Shown one piece after another: positions 7,272-7,314 of a DNA stretch of 7,314 bases (position 1 is its first letter; each line of letters opens with the position of its first letter). Source of the DNA: an uncultured Bacteroidota bacterium (GTDB lineage: Bacteria > Bacteroidota > Bacteroidia > UKL13-3). The position numbers were made by a program, and so were the translations under genes. The notes under the pieces were generated by a model that was not told where the DNA came from, ran no database searches, and worked only from the letters and a program-made list of their open reading frames with translations. The stretch spans positions 1 to 7,314 of the forward strand of contig CAISTO010000028.1 in NCBI GenBank assembly GCA_903888395.1. The letters run 5' to 3'.

Positions 7272-7299
7272 ACTATTTTTATGTTAAAAGTTTCCAATG
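7264..7299. promoter_or_regulatory. Putative TetR-family operator: perfect 11-bp inverted repeat with 14-bp spacer
   Basis: CATTGGAAACT at 7264-7274 is the exact reverse complement of AGTTTCCAATG at 7289-7299. The 36-bp element lies just upstream of the regulator gene, overlapping candidate promoter elements. No T-run follows the repeat on either strand, which argues against a terminator. Dimeric TetR proteins bind inverted repeats near their own genes, so this is the natural operator candidate. The arm spacing (25 bp centre to centre) is wide for a single TetR dimer, so two dimers or extended contacts may be involved. Confidence 0.6.
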
Positions 7300-7314
7300 C
7301 TCGCAGCTGTAAAT

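Noticed and set aside
7264..7299. Inverted repeat read as a transcription terminator
   Set aside because: No T-run follows on either strand, the loop is long, and the position upstream of a regulator fits an operator better.
7281..7314. Possible start of a divergent plus-strand gene (ATG at 7281, 11 open codons to the edge)
   Set aside because: Too short to judge, and it overlaps the inverted repeat. Nothing identifies it as coding.

Overview
The window looks like chromosome from a member of the Bacteroidota. The evidence is AT-rich DNA, A-rich stretches instead of Shine-Dalgarno sequences ahead of the starts, possible TTG/TAnnTTTG-type promoter elements, and protein subfamilies familiar from that phylum. 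The order or genus cannot be settled from this sequence. All five recognisable genes lie on the minus strand, so transcription runs from right to left.

From right to left, the first and main unit is a complete tripartite drug-efflux operon. It comprises a TetR-type repressor (TTG start at 7221), a TolC-family outer-membrane factor, a lipoprotein periplasmic adaptor (membrane fusion protein) and an HAE1/AcrB-like RND pump of 1127 residues. Upstream of the repressor gene is a perfect 11-bp inverted repeat with a 14-bp spacer (7264-7299). It overlaps the likely promoter and is the best candidate for the repressor's operator. The first two intergenic gaps are 7 and 17 bp. The third is 127 bp and holds a palindromic dispersed-repeat (REP/MITE-like) element at about 3958-4044. 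The unit ends in a strong intrinsic terminator (469-501) whose 13-bp stem is perfect only in the minus-strand RNA, because it uses G-U wobbles.

The second unit is partial. About 25 bp beyond the terminator, a minus-strand gene runs off the left edge. It encodes an ArsC-class (glutaredoxin-coupled) arsenate reductase with all key residues, preceded in frame by about 35 residues with a CxxC...CxxC zinc-ribbon-like pattern.

Functionally, the repressor would sense a ligand and release the operon. The pump, adaptor and outer-membrane channel would then form a continuous proton-driven conduit across both membranes. The substrate cannot be read from the sequence. I see no clear novel defence or mobile system. 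The most interesting points are the operator-like palindrome, the in-frame zinc-ribbon/ArsC architecture, the repeat inside the operon and the extra hydrophobic pair in the pump.
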